Source of the DNA: Agromyces atrinae
Lineage (GTDB): Bacteria > Actinomycetota > Actinomycetes > Actinomycetales > Microbacteriaceae
NCBI RefSeq assembly: GCF_013407835.1
Contig: NZ_JACCBI010000001.1
Span: forward strand, 2,356,001 to 2,420,000
Length of the DNA stretch: 64,000 nucleotides
Direction: 5' to 3'
The notes beneath the pieces are model-generated. The model was not told where the DNA came from. It made no database searches and saw only the letters and a program-made list of their open reading frames with translations. Both the position numbers and the translations under genes were made by a program. Positions 8,283 through 16,205 of the stretch are shown one piece after another. Position 1 is the first letter of the stretch; each line of letters begins with the position of its first letter.

Positions 8283-8918
8283 CTACTTCGAGAAGAGCGC
8301 TGCCCCCGCCATCGCCGAAGTCGGAAGGTTGTCCTTCGACAGCGCGTGGCCCGCGGAAAGAGCGGCGATCCAGGTGGCGGTGGGCTCGACCGCGGCGAAG
8401 TTGGAGTTCAGCACGGCCATGAGGGTTCTGTGGACCGTCGGGGCATCGGCGTAGCCTGCATCGTTGCCGATGCTGATTGCTCCGGTCGCGTCAGAGAGCA
8501 CTTCGGCCCCCATGGCGTGGGTCTCGGCGTCGGCGGCGGAGGCGAGGATGCAGTTGTTCGTCATGTAGCCGACGAGGGTGATGGTGTCGATCGCGTTCTC
8601 GTGCAGCCAGTCGAGAAGATCGGTGCCGGCGAAGACAGACCCGTACTGCTTCGTGATCGCCTTCCACTCCGAGGTGCGACGTTCTTCGATGTCGGGGTGC
8701 AGCGCGTACCCGGGCAGGGTGGGGTTGAAGACCGGAGCCTCAGTGCCGGCCGAGTGCTGGACGACGACGATCGGGATGCCGTGGGCAGTAGCTGCGTCGA
8801 TTGCCGAGGCGATCTTCTGGATCGAGTCGGAGGGCGCCGGGTACTGGATCTCCATCGGTCCGCTGAAGTACTCCTGCTGGATGTCGACGAGGACAAGGGC
8901 GCGGTGGGGGGTCGTCAT
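8283..8918 (-). CDS. Isochorismatase-family cysteine hydrolase
   Basis: A 211-residue Rossmann-like hydrolase of the isochorismatase/nicotinamidase superfamily. The triad is visible: Asp12 in VLVDIQ, Lys90 in AITK and Cys123 in GYMTNNC, preceded by the cis-peptide region. The family hydrolyses isochorismate, nicotinamide, N-carbamoyl compounds or similar amides; the specificity loop is not diagnostic here. It is divergent from a GlxA-like AraC regulator, an arrangement common for this family in actinobacteria, suggesting the regulator controls hydrolase and transporter. Confidence 0.88.
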   Translation of the reverse strand: MTTPHRALVLVDIQQEYFSGPMEIQYPAPSDSIQKIASAIDAATAHGIPIVVVQHSAGTEAPVFNPTLPGYALHPDIEERRTSEWKAITKQYGSVFAGTDLLDWLHENAIDTITLVGYMTNNCILASAADAETHAMGAEVLSDATGAISIGNDAGYADAPTVHRTLMAVLNSNFAAVEPTATWIAALSAGHALSKDNLPTSAMAGAALFSK

Positions 8919-8997
8919 GGCGATGCTCCTGAGCTGAAGGGATGGCTGAGGTTCTCAGCCTCGCCCGATTCGGTCATGATTCCCATTGGCACGGGTG

Positions 8998-9026
8998 CAA
9001 CGTTACGATGAGATTAGGCCAACGTT
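8998..9026. promoter_or_regulatory. CAACGTT direct repeat in a divergent intergenic region
   Basis: CAACGTT occurs at 8998-9004 and again at 9020-9026, 22 bp apart (about two helical turns). The second copy is part of the dyad CCAACGTTGG (9019-9028). It lies between the cysteine hydrolase and the GlxA-type regulator, where an AraC-family dimer would be expected to bind. Confidence 0.5.
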
Positions 9027-9036
9027 GGGAGCTGTC

Positions 9037-9987
9037 GTGAAGATCGCCGTCTATGCCTTCGATGCTGTGACGATGTTCCATCTCGCCGTGCCACAGATGG
9101 TCTTCGATGAAGTGGATCGCCTCGGCCTCGCCTCGTGGAAGACGGTGCTCTTCTCCGACCGCGGGGGGTCGGTTCGCACCGACGAGGGATACGTGCTCAG
9201 TCGCGTCGAGGGCATCGCCGCCACCGAGGATGCCGACCTCATCGTCATCCCCTCATGGATCGCGGACGGTCGCGAGCCTCGCCCTGCACTGCGCCGGGCA
9301 CTCCTGGCCGCCCACGCGCGGGGTGTGACGATCGTCGGTCTCTGCCTGGGGGCGATCGTTGTCGCCGATATCGGCCTCCTCGACGGTCGAAGCGCAGTGA
9401 CGCACTGGCACTCCGTCGATGAGCTCGCGAGGAAACACCCGGGCGTCGACGTCGATGCGGACGTCCTCTATCTGGATCACGGCGACGTGCTGACCTCGGC
9501 GGGAACCGCATCGGGTATCGACGCGTGCCTCCACATCGTGCGCACGCGGCTCGGCGCCGAAGCCGCGAACACGGTCGCGAGAAGCCTCGTCGTCGCGCCG
9601 CATCGCGAGGGAGGCCAGGCGCAGTACATCGAGCGCGCCGTTGCACCGCGCGCGACCGACGATCCGATCGCCGTGGCCACGACCTGGGCGCTGCAGAACC
9701 TCGGAGCCGAGCTCACGATCGAGAGTCTCGCTTCGGCCGCGCACATGAGCCGCCGCACGTTCGTGCGAACGTTCCGCAACTCGATGGGTGTGACGCCTGC
9801 TGCGTGGGTCAGATCCCGCCGTCTCGATGAGGCCCGCCGACTTCTGGAGACCTCGAATCTCTCGATCGATCAGATCGCCGCGAGCTGCGGCTTCGGCAAC
9901 CCCGTCACACTGCGCCAGAACTTTTCCGCGGCGTTCGGCAGCACGCCGTCGAACTATCGGCGCCGCTTCGACGCGCGGCCCGTGTGA
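9037..9987 (+). CDS. GlxA-family AraC-type transcriptional regulator
   Basis: A 316-residue two-domain regulator. Residues 1-180 form a DJ-1/PfpI-like domain with the nucleophile-elbow Cys in LCLGAIVVAD. Residues about 215-315 form a double helix-turn-helix AraC domain (LASAAHMSRRTFVRTF; IAASCGFGNPVTLRQNFSAAFG). The GTG start at 9037 has GGGA 6 bases upstream and fits the family start KIAVYAFD; an in-frame ATG at 8986 exists but adds an unrelated stretch. Probable ligands are small amide or nitrogen compounds, known only for relatives. It is divergent from the hydrolase/MFS genes. Confidence 0.88.
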   Translation: MKIAVYAFDAVTMFHLAVPQMVFDEVDRLGLASWKTVLFSDRGGSVRTDEGYVLSRVEGIAATEDADLIVIPSWIADGREPRPALRRALLAAHARGVTIVGLCLGAIVVADIGLLDGRSAVTHWHSVDELARKHPGVDVDADVLYLDHGDVLTSAGTASGIDACLHIVRTRLGAEAANTVARSLVVAPHREGGQAQYIERAVAPRATDDPIAVATTWALQNLGAELTIESLASAAHMSRRTFVRTFRNSMGVTPAAWVRSRRLDEARRLLETSNLSIDQIAASCGFGNPVTLRQNFSAAFGSTPSNYRRRFDARPV

Positions 9988-10017
9988 GACGCGACGAGCT
10001 TGACTGCGACAGCCGCG

Positions 10018-10386
10018 CTATCTCGCGCTGTCGTACTGATCGCGAGCGGTGATGACTTCCTCGATGTGACTCTCCGCCCACCGCGCCAGGGCGGTGAGGG
10101 GTTCGCGCAGTGTGCGCCCGAGCGGCGTGAGCTCGTAGTCGACGCGGGGCGGCATCTGGTCGTAGGCGGTGCGCGTGATGATGCCGTCGCGTTCGAGGTC
10201 GCGCAGGGTGTCGGCGAGCACCTTGCCGCTGATTCCGTTGACAGCCTCGCGCACTTCGCCGAAGCGCAGCGGCCCGGTGCTGAGTGCGATGACGATCATC
10301 GCGGTCCACTTGTTGGCGATGCGTGCGAGGGACGTGCGCGAGGGGCAGGTCGCGACCATGACATCCCATGCCGGCAGAGCTTCCAC
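10018..10386 (-). CDS. HxlR-family winged-helix regulator
   Basis: A 122-residue HxlR/DUF24-type regulator: N-terminal Cys (ATCPSRTSLARIANKW), winged-helix core (LRFGEVREAVNGISGKVLADTLRDLERDGII) and C-terminal dimer helix. The GTG start at 10386 has AAAGGAAG upstream; a longer ATG start at 10422 would overlap the operator. The single conserved Cys in this family often senses electrophiles or reactive oxygen. It is divergent from a SnoaL-like protein, with matched palindromes between the two genes, so it probably represses both until oxidised or liganded. Confidence 0.9.
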   Translation of the reverse strand: MEALPAWDVMVATCPSRTSLARIANKWTAMIVIALSTGPLRFGEVREAVNGISGKVLADTLRDLERDGIITRTAYDQMPPRVDYELTPLGRTLREPLTALARWAESHIEEVITARDQYDSAR

Positions 10387-10397
10387 GATTCTTCCTT

Positions 10398-10434
10398 TAG
10401 TTACGTTGAGGTAACAAGTCACTATTTGTAACTA
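10398..10434. promoter_or_regulatory. GTTAC/GTAAC operator array between hxlR-type gene and SnoaL gene
   Basis: TAGTTAC (10398-10404), GTAAC (10411-10415) and GTAACTA (10428-10434) form two nested inverted repeats. The outer arms, TAGTTAC and GTAACTA, are exact complements. HxlR proteins bind such dyads in divergent promoters; the -10-like TATAGA sits at 10433-10438 for the plus-strand gene. Confidence 0.6.
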
Positions 10435-10470
10435 TAGAGGTGATCATCCACCGACCGAAGGAATGAACCG

Positions 10471-10872
10471 ATGACCGAACAGACCCCCGCATCCGTGGCA
10501 TCCACCTACTTCGAGGCACTGGGCCGTGGCGACGTGCCTGCGGCGATGGCCCTGCTCGCCGACGACGTCGTCTGGCACCAGCCCGGCGCCAACCGCTTCT
10601 CGGGCGACCACGCGGGCGTGCCCGGCGTCGGCGCACTCCTCGGCGGCATGATGGAGGCGAGCGCCGGCAGCTTCAGCCTGACCGTTGCTGGCCCCGCGAT
10701 GAGCAACGGAGAACTCGTCGCGATCCCCGTGCGCTTCGCTGGTCAGCGTGAGGGCGCGTCCATGGATATGTCGGGCGTCGACCTCCTGACGGTTCGCCAG
10801 GGCAAGATCGTCGAGGTGCACCTCTTCTCCGAAGACGGGCCCGCCGAAGACGCCTTCTGGGGACAGGCCTAA
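10471..10872 (+). CDS. SnoaL-like / NTF2-fold protein
   Basis: A 133-residue cone-shaped alpha+beta barrel protein. The first helix region (ASVASTYFEALGRGDVPAAMALLADDVVWHQPG) is the classic start of SnoaL-like/NTF2 domains. These bind small hydrophobic molecules and some are isomerases, cyclases or hydrolases. It is divergent from the HxlR-type regulator and directly downstream of its likely operator, so it is probably the regulated target, with a detoxifying role possible. Catalytic residues cannot be assigned. A strong hairpin follows. Confidence 0.85.
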   Translation: MTEQTPASVASTYFEALGRGDVPAAMALLADDVVWHQPGANRFSGDHAGVPGVGALLGGMMEASAGSFSLTVAGPAMSNGELVAIPVRFAGQREGASMDMSGVDLLTVRQGKIVEVHLFSEDGPAEDAFWGQA

Positions 10873-10892
10873 TCACACACTTGCGGGAGCAT

Positions 10893-10926
10893 GATGGGTT
10901 CAGCCGCCCGCGCGGCTGAACCCATC
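10893..10926 (+). terminator. 15-bp stem hairpin after the SnoaL-like gene
   Basis: GATGGGTTCAGCCGC (10893-10907) pairs perfectly with 10912-10926 around a 4-base loop. There is no T tract, as is usual for high-GC actinobacterial terminators. It ends the SnoaL gene and insulates the UvrA-like gene. Confidence 0.8.
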
Positions 10927-10951
10927 CCACCGTGACAGGATCGAGGATTCC

Positions 10952-13468
10952 ATGACCGAGTCGAGGCTCGAGCCCATCGTCGCTCCCGGCGCAATCGAGG
11001 TGCGCGGCGCGCGCGTGCACAACCTCAGAGACATCGACGTCGACGTGCCGCTCGGCCGGCTCGTCGCCATCGCCGGCGTCTCGGGTTCGGGCAAGTCGTC
11101 GCTCGCGATGGGAGTGCTCTACGCCGAGGGGTCGCGCCGATACATCGAGGCCCTCTCGACCTACACGCGCCGACGGATGTCTCACGCGACGCGCGCCGCC
11201 GTCGGCTCGGTGCGACACGTGCCCGCCGCCCTCGCGCTTCGACAGCGACCCGGTGTGCCGAGCGTGCGCTCCACGCTCGGCACCTCGACCGAACTGCTGA
11301 ACGTACTGCGCGTGCTCTACTCGCGCCTCGGCTCGCACGTCTGCCCGAACGGCCACCGGCTCGACCCCACGATCGACGTCGCGGCCGACCTCGACCTCAC
11401 GTGCCCCGTATGCGGTGCCGTGTTCACCCCGCCGGGCGCCGAGTCGCTCGCCTTCAACTCCGACGGAGCGTGCCCGACGTGTTCGGGTACCGGGATCGTG
11501 CGCGACATCGATGACGCGTCGCTCGTGCCCGACCCGTCGAAATCGATCGACGACGGGGCCGTCGCGCCCTGGGGTCTGTTCGGACTCTCGGTCATGCCGC
11601 AGGTCGTCGCCGAGTTCGGCGTGCGCACCGACATCCCCTACCGCGATCTCACGGAGGACGAGCGGCACATCGTGCTCGATGGGCCGCCCGAGAAGCGCGA
11701 GATCCGTGTGCCGTCGAAGACGGGCAAGCTCTTCGACCTGAACTTCACCTACCGCAGCGCACGCCAAGCGGTGAGCGAGGCGATGAAGGGGGCGACGAGC
11801 GAGAAGGGGCTCGCCCGCGTCGGTCGCTTCATCACGAGCCAGACGTGCCCCAGCTGCCACGGCTCGCGGCTCTCCGAGGCCGCGCGCAGCACCCACGTCG
11901 ACGGCATCGATCTCGCTGCTGCGTCGTCGAAGACCCTCGACGAGGTCCTCGACTGGGTGGCGGGGCTGCCACCGACACTCCCCGCCGACATGCGTTCGAT
12001 GGCCGACCTGATCGGCAGCCAGTTCGCAGAGATGGGTCGACGCCTCGTGCAGCTCGGACTCGGCTACCTCGCACTCGATCGTGCGAGCTCGACGCTCTCG
12101 ACCGGTGAACGGCAGCGCGTGCAGTTGGCGCGCGCCGTGCGGAACGAGACCACAGGAGTGCTATACGTGCTCGACGAACCGTCGATCGGGCTGCACCCGG
12201 CCAACATCGACGGACTCGCCGGCATCATGCGCGACCTGCTCGCGGGCGGCAACTCCGTCGTGCTTGTCGACCACGATGTGCAGGTGCTGCGCGAGGCCGA
12301 CTGGATGATCGAGATCGGACCGGGCTCGGGCGCCGCCGGCGGCACCGTCATCGGGCAGGGCACGATCGCCGAGATCGCGGCCAACCCGCGCTCCCTGATC
12401 GGCGGCTTCCTCGTCGAGAGCGAACCGATCCGTGTGCGCGATCGCGCAGCGGAGACGGAGGTCTTCGCGAACGGCTCCATCCGACTGCGCACGAGTCCGA
12501 TCCACACGGTGCACGGTCTCGACGCGGCCTTCCCGACTGGTCGCCTCACCGCGGTCACGGGCATGTCGGGCTCCGGCAAGACGACGCTCGTGCTCGAAAG
12601 CCTCGTGCCGGCCCTCGCCGCGGCCCACGCCGACGAGCCGCTTCCTGCGCACGTCACATCGCTCGATGCTGCGGGCGTGACCCGAGCCGACCTCGTCGAT
12701 GCGACTCCGATCGGCACGAACGTGCGCTCGACCGTCGCGACCTACAGCGGCGTGCTCGACGATCTGCGCCGCGCGTTCGCAGCCCTCCCCGCAGCACAGG
12801 AGCGCGGAACGAAAGCCGGTGACTTCTCCTACAACACGGGCTCACTTCGATGCCCGCGATGCGAGGGCACCGGCCAGGTCGTGCTCGACGTGCAGTTCCT
12901 TCCCGACGTCGACATCGCCTGCCCCGACTGCGGGGGCAGCCGATACGGTCCGGCGGCCGCGGAGTTCCGGCTGCCCGTGTCGGGCGGTGAACGGTCGCTC
13001 CCCGAACTTCTCGCGGTGACCGTCGCCGAGGCCGTCGACCTGCTCGCCGACCTGCCGCGCCCGCGGAAGAAACTGCAGACCCTCGTCGAACTCGGCCTCG
13101 GGTACCTCACACTGGGCGAGGACACCCCGGCGCTCTCGGGAGGCGAGGCTCAACGATTGAAGCTCGCGACGGAACTCGGGCGAACGCACACGGGAACCCT
13201 CTTCGTCTTCGACGAACCCTCGGTCGGCCTGCATCCGCTCGACACGCGCGTGCTCCTCGGAGTGCTCGACCGCCTGCTCGCGACGGGTGCGACCGTCATC
13301 GTGATCGAGCACGACCTCGATGTCATCGCGAACGCCGACCACGTCATCGACCTGGGACCCGGCGGCGGCACGGCCGGCGGACGGATCGTCGCGATCGGCA
13401 CGCCCGAGCAGATCGCCGCACACGCCGAGAGCGTCACGGGTCGGTACCTCGGCACCGTTCTCGCCTGA
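10952..13468 (+). CDS. UvrA paralogue (ABC excinuclease subunit A-like)
   Basis: An 838-residue UvrA-type double ABC ATPase. NBD1 has Walker A GVSGSGKSS, signature LSTGERQRVQLARA and Walker B LYVLDEPSIGLHP. NBD2 has Walker A GMSGSGKTT, signature LSGGEAQRLKLATE and LFVFDEPSVGLHP. Zinc modules are visible (CPVCG, CPTCSGTG; CPSCHG; CPRCEGTG, CPDCGG). It is about 110 residues shorter than canonical UvrA (around 950), mostly in the insertion of NBD1, so it is a class II paralogue (UvrA2/DrrC-like) rather than the housekeeping UvrA. Such paralogues are linked to resistance to DNA-intercalating drugs, but a role in this organism is inference. It is a single gene between a terminator and the convergent siderophore operon. 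Confidence 0.9.
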   Translation: MTESRLEPIVAPGAIEVRGARVHNLRDIDVDVPLGRLVAIAGVSGSGKSSLAMGVLYAEGSRRYIEALSTYTRRRMSHATRAAVGSVRHVPAALALRQRPGVPSVRSTLGTSTELLNVLRVLYSRLGSHVCPNGHRLDPTIDVAADLDLTCPVCGAVFTPPGAESLAFNSDGACPTCSGTGIVRDIDDASLVPDPSKSIDDGAVAPWGLFGLSVMPQVVAEFGVRTDIPYRDLTEDERHIVLDGPPEKREIRVPSKTGKLFDLNFTYRSARQAVSEAMKGATSEKGLARVGRFITSQTCPSCHGSRLSEAARSTHVDGIDLAAASSKTLDEVLDWVAGLPPTLPADMRSMADLIGSQFAEMGRRLVQLGLGYLALDRASSTLSTGERQRVQLARAVRNETTGVLYVLDEPSIGLHPANIDGLAGIMRDLLAGGNSVVLVDHDVQVLREADWMIEIGPGSGAAGGTVIGQGTIAEIAANPRSLIGGFLVESEPIRVRDRAAETEVFANGSIRLRTSPIHTVHGLDAAFPTGRLTAVTGMSGSGKTTLVLESLVPALAAAHADEPLPAHVTSLDAAGVTRADLVDATPIGTNVRSTVATYSGVLDDLRRAFAALPAAQERGTKAGDFSYNTGSLRCPRCEGTGQVVLDVQFLPDVDIACPDCGGSRYGPAAAEFRLPVSGGERSLPELLAVTVAEAVDLLADLPRPRKKLQTLVELGLGYLTLGEDTPALSGGEAQRLKLATELGRTHTGTLFVFDEPSVGLHPLDTRVLLGVLDRLLATGATVIVIEHDLDVIANADHVIDLGPGGGTAGGRIVAIGTPEQIAAHAESVTGRYLGTVLA

Positions 13469-13479
13469 GCGGCGTCACC

Positions 13480-14238
13480 TCACCGGAAGTACACCGCCAC
13501 GGGGTACTCGCCGTCGGTGCGCACCTCGATCGGTGTGTGGAAGATCGACTCGAGCGTCGCGGGCGTCATGATCTCGGCCGGAGTGCCGTTGTGCACGACG
13601 CGACCCTCGGCGAGCGCGATGATGCGATCGGCGTAGGCGGCGGCGAAGTTGATGTCGTGGATGACGACGATGAACGTCTTTCCGAGTTCGTCGGCGGCCT
13701 TTCGCAACTGCTTCATCATCGCGACCGAGTGGCTCATGTCGAGGTTGTTGAGCGGTTCATCGAGCAGCACGTAGTCGGTGTCCTGAGCGAGCACCATCGC
13801 GACGTACGCCCGCTGTCGCTGACCGCCCGAGAGCTCGTCGAGCACGCGTCCTTCGAGGCCGCCGAGGTCGAGGAAGTCGATCGCGTGGTCGATGTGGCGC
13901 ACGTCGTCGGCGGTGAGCCGACCCTGCGAGTGCGGGAAGCGCCCGAAGCCGACGAGCTCGCGCACCGTGAGACGCGTGATGAAGTGGTTCTCCTGACGCA
14001 GGATCGACAGGGTGCGCGCCAGCTCGCGGCTGGGTGCCCGCGCGACATCCAGCCCGCCCACGCTCACGCGACCCGTCGTCGGGTCGGTCAGCCGCCCGAC
14101 GATCGTGAGGAGCGTCGACTTGCCCGCACCGTTCGGGCCGACGAGCGCGGTGATGCCGCCCGCGGGGATCTCGAGGTCGACGGGGCCGAGCACGGTGCTC
14201 GAGCCGTAGCTCTTCGAGACGTCGGTGAGCGAGATCAC
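13480..14238 (-). CDS. Iron-siderophore ABC transporter ATP-binding protein
   Basis: A 252-residue FepC/FhuC-type ATPase: Walker A GPNGAGKST, Q-loop Gln in LRQENH, signature LSGGQRQRAYVAMVLAQ, Walker B VLLDEPLNNLD and switch His in VIHD. The GTG start at 14238 overlaps the permease stop (GTGA). It energises uptake by the two permeases encoded upstream. The Q-loop sequence ENHFITRLTVRELVGFGRFP is typical of actinobacterial VctC/CbrD-like siderophore ATPases. Fourth gene of the operon. Confidence 0.93.
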   Translation of the reverse strand: MISLTDVSKSYGSSTVLGPVDLEIPAGGITALVGPNGAGKSTLLTIVGRLTDPTTGRVSVGGLDVARAPSRELARTLSILRQENHFITRLTVRELVGFGRFPHSQGRLTADDVRHIDHAIDFLDLGGLEGRVLDELSGGQRQRAYVAMVLAQDTDYVLLDEPLNNLDMSHSVAMMKQLRKAADELGKTFIVVIHDINFAAAYADRIIALAEGRVVHNGTPAEIMTPATLESIFHTPIEVRTDGEYPVAVYFR

Positions 14239-15230
14239 AGGGCGCCCTTTCGCAGGAGGTAGATGATGAAGAAGAGGCCGCCGCCGAACTCGATGATGAC
14301 CGAGAGCATGCCCGCCGCGTAGAAGACGTGGTTGAGCACGAAGTAGCCGACGAGCAGCGTGACGACACCGAGCAGGAACGCGAAGGGCAGCACGTGCCGA
14401 TGCTCGGCCGAGCCCGTGAGCTGGTACGCGAGGGTCGCGACGATGAAACCGAAGAACGTCAGCGGGCCGACCATCGTCGTCGAGATCGAGATGAGCACGG
14501 CGGTGAGGATGAGGAGCAGCGTGACCTCGCGCTTGTAGCGGAGACCGAGGTTGACCGAGGTGTCGCGGCCGAGCGCGAGCACGTCGAGGCGGAAGCGGCC
14601 TCGCCACACGACGACGAGCACGATCGCGATGACGATCGCGGCCCACGGCAGGTACTCGACGTTCGAGTTGCTGATGTTGCCGAAGAGCCTCGCCGAGAGG
14701 ATGTCGAACTCGCTCGGCGTCAGCAGCCGTTGCATGAACGTCGACAGCGAACTGAAGCCGATGCCGAGCACGATGCCGACGAGCAGCATGATGTGCAGGT
14801 TGCCGAGTCGCCCCGAGAACAGCCACGAGTACAGCAGCGTCGCGAAGCCCACCATGAGGATGCTCTGCAGCGCGACCTTCAGCAGGCCGTCGGTCGCGGC
14901 GAGCGACTGGGCGCCGAAGAAGAACACGAGCCCCGTCTGCATGACGACGTAGAGCGCGTCGAACCCCATGATCGACGGCGTGAGGATGCGGTTGCCCGTC
15001 GCCGTGTGGAAGAGCACGGTCGCGACGGCCTGGCACGCGGCGACGACGACGATCGTCGCGACGGTCACGAAGCGCCGCCCGACGATGATGCCGAAGCCCC
15101 GACTTCCCGGCTCGGGGCCGATGCCGTAGGTGAGCACGGCGAGGGCGGCGAGAGCCGCGATCCCGAGGAGGATCGCGAGCCGCAGACGCCGGCGGGGCGT
15201 GCGCACGGGGGCGAGGACGCGCTCAGCCAC
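14235..15230 (-). CDS. Iron-siderophore ABC transporter permease (FecCD family)
   Basis: A 331-residue FecCD-type permease with about nine hydrophobic segments and the conserved FecCD features GxxLGIGFSSLSTF and the late region MVGPLTFFGFIVATLAYQL. The GTG start at 15230 lies inside the end of the preceding permease gene (8-base overlap), and the stop overlaps the ATPase start. It probably forms a heterodimeric channel with the other permease, since both FecC- and FecD-like subunits are encoded. The substrate is inferred to be a ferric siderophore from the family and the iron box. Confidence 0.92.
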   Translation of the reverse strand: MAERVLAPVRTPRRRLRLAILLGIAALAALAVLTYGIGPEPGSRGFGIIVGRRFVTVATIVVVAACQAVATVLFHTATGNRILTPSIMGFDALYVVMQTGLVFFFGAQSLAATDGLLKVALQSILMVGFATLLYSWLFSGRLGNLHIMLLVGIVLGIGFSSLSTFMQRLLTPSEFDILSARLFGNISNSNVEYLPWAAIVIAIVLVVVWRGRFRLDVLALGRDTSVNLGLRYKREVTLLLILTAVLISISTTMVGPLTFFGFIVATLAYQLTGSAEHRHVLPFAFLLGVVTLLVGYFVLNHVFYAAGMLSVIIEFGGGLFFIIYLLRKGAL

Positions 15231-16134
15231 GACTGCGCTGCCGGAGGAGGAGGGTGATGAACACGGCCGATCCGACGATGCCGAGGATCATCGACACGGG
15301 GATCTCGAAGGGCGCACGGATGACGCGGCCGATGATGTCGCACACGATGATGATCGCGACGCCGCCGAGGCACACCCACGGGATGTTCGAGCGCAGGTTG
15401 TCGCCGCGGATCATCGAGACGAGGTTCGGCACGACGAGCCCGAGGAAGGGCAGGAAACCGACGACGACCGTCGTGACCCCGGTCGCGACGGCGACGAGCG
15501 ACGTACCGACGAGGATGACGCGGTCGTAGTGCACACCCACGCTCGTCGCGACATCCTTGCCGAGGCCAGCGACGGTAAAGCGATCGGCGACGATGTAGGC
15601 GATCACGACGATGACGCCGACGACCCACAGCACCTCGTACCGCCCGCGCACGACGCTCGTGAAGCTGCCCATGAACCACGTGCCGAGCATCTGCAGCAGG
15701 TTCGTCGAGACCGCGAGGTAGGTCGTGAAGGCCGAGACGACCGCGCCGAGCATGATGCCGATGAGGGGCACGATGAGCGACGACCGCAGCGCGACGCGGC
15801 GGAGCACGCCGAGGAACACGAGGGTCCCGAGGAACGCGAAGATGCTCGCGACGATCATCTTGCCGGTGAGGCCGACGTTCGGCGCGAGGATGACGGTGAG
15901 CAGCAGACCGAGGGCCGCCCACTCGGCCGTGCCCGTCGTGCTCGGCTCGACGAAGCGGTTCTGCACGAGCAACTGCATGATGAGCCCCGAGACGCTCATC
16001 GCACAGCCCGCGAGCACGAGGGCGATCGTGCGCGGTACGCGCGAGATCCAGAAGATCTCGCCGCCGAACTCATCACGGCCGAGGTCGTAGACGCCGACGA
16101 AGAGCGACGCGACGACGAGGCCCGCGACGAGCAC
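15223..16134 (-). CDS. Iron-siderophore ABC transporter permease, start uncertain
   Basis: A FecCD-family permease with the typical sequence LVLAGCAMSVSGLIMQLLVQNR near the N-terminus, GIMLGAVVSAFTTY and the late motif VGFLPFLGLVVPNLVSMIRG. The frame is open back into the binding-protein gene, but no ATG, GTG or TTG lies where the family N-terminus should begin. The GTG at 16134 used here starts inside the first membrane segment (303 residues). A more natural start would be near 16197 (about 324 residues), where the codon in place is ATC directly behind the binding-protein stop. Either a rare start codon, translational coupling or a base error is possible. Operon partner of the next permease. 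Confidence 0.85.
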   Translation of the reverse strand: MLVAGLVVASLFVGVYDLGRDEFGGEIFWISRVPRTIALVLAGCAMSVSGLIMQLLVQNRFVEPSTTGTAEWAALGLLLTVILAPNVGLTGKMIVASIFAFLGTLVFLGVLRRVALRSSLIVPLIGIMLGAVVSAFTTYLAVSTNLLQMLGTWFMGSFTSVVRGRYEVLWVVGVIVVIAYIVADRFTVAGLGKDVATSVGVHYDRVILVGTSLVAVATGVTTVVVGFLPFLGLVVPNLVSMIRGDNLRSNIPWVCLGGVAIIIVCDIIGRVIRAPFEIPVSMILGIVGSAVFITLLLRQRSRG

Positions 16135-16205
16135 GAAGGCGCACGGAAGCGCCCAGCGGCTGTGCCGCCGGGCGCTCCTCGTCGCGACCGTGCTGATGGG
16201 TCGTG

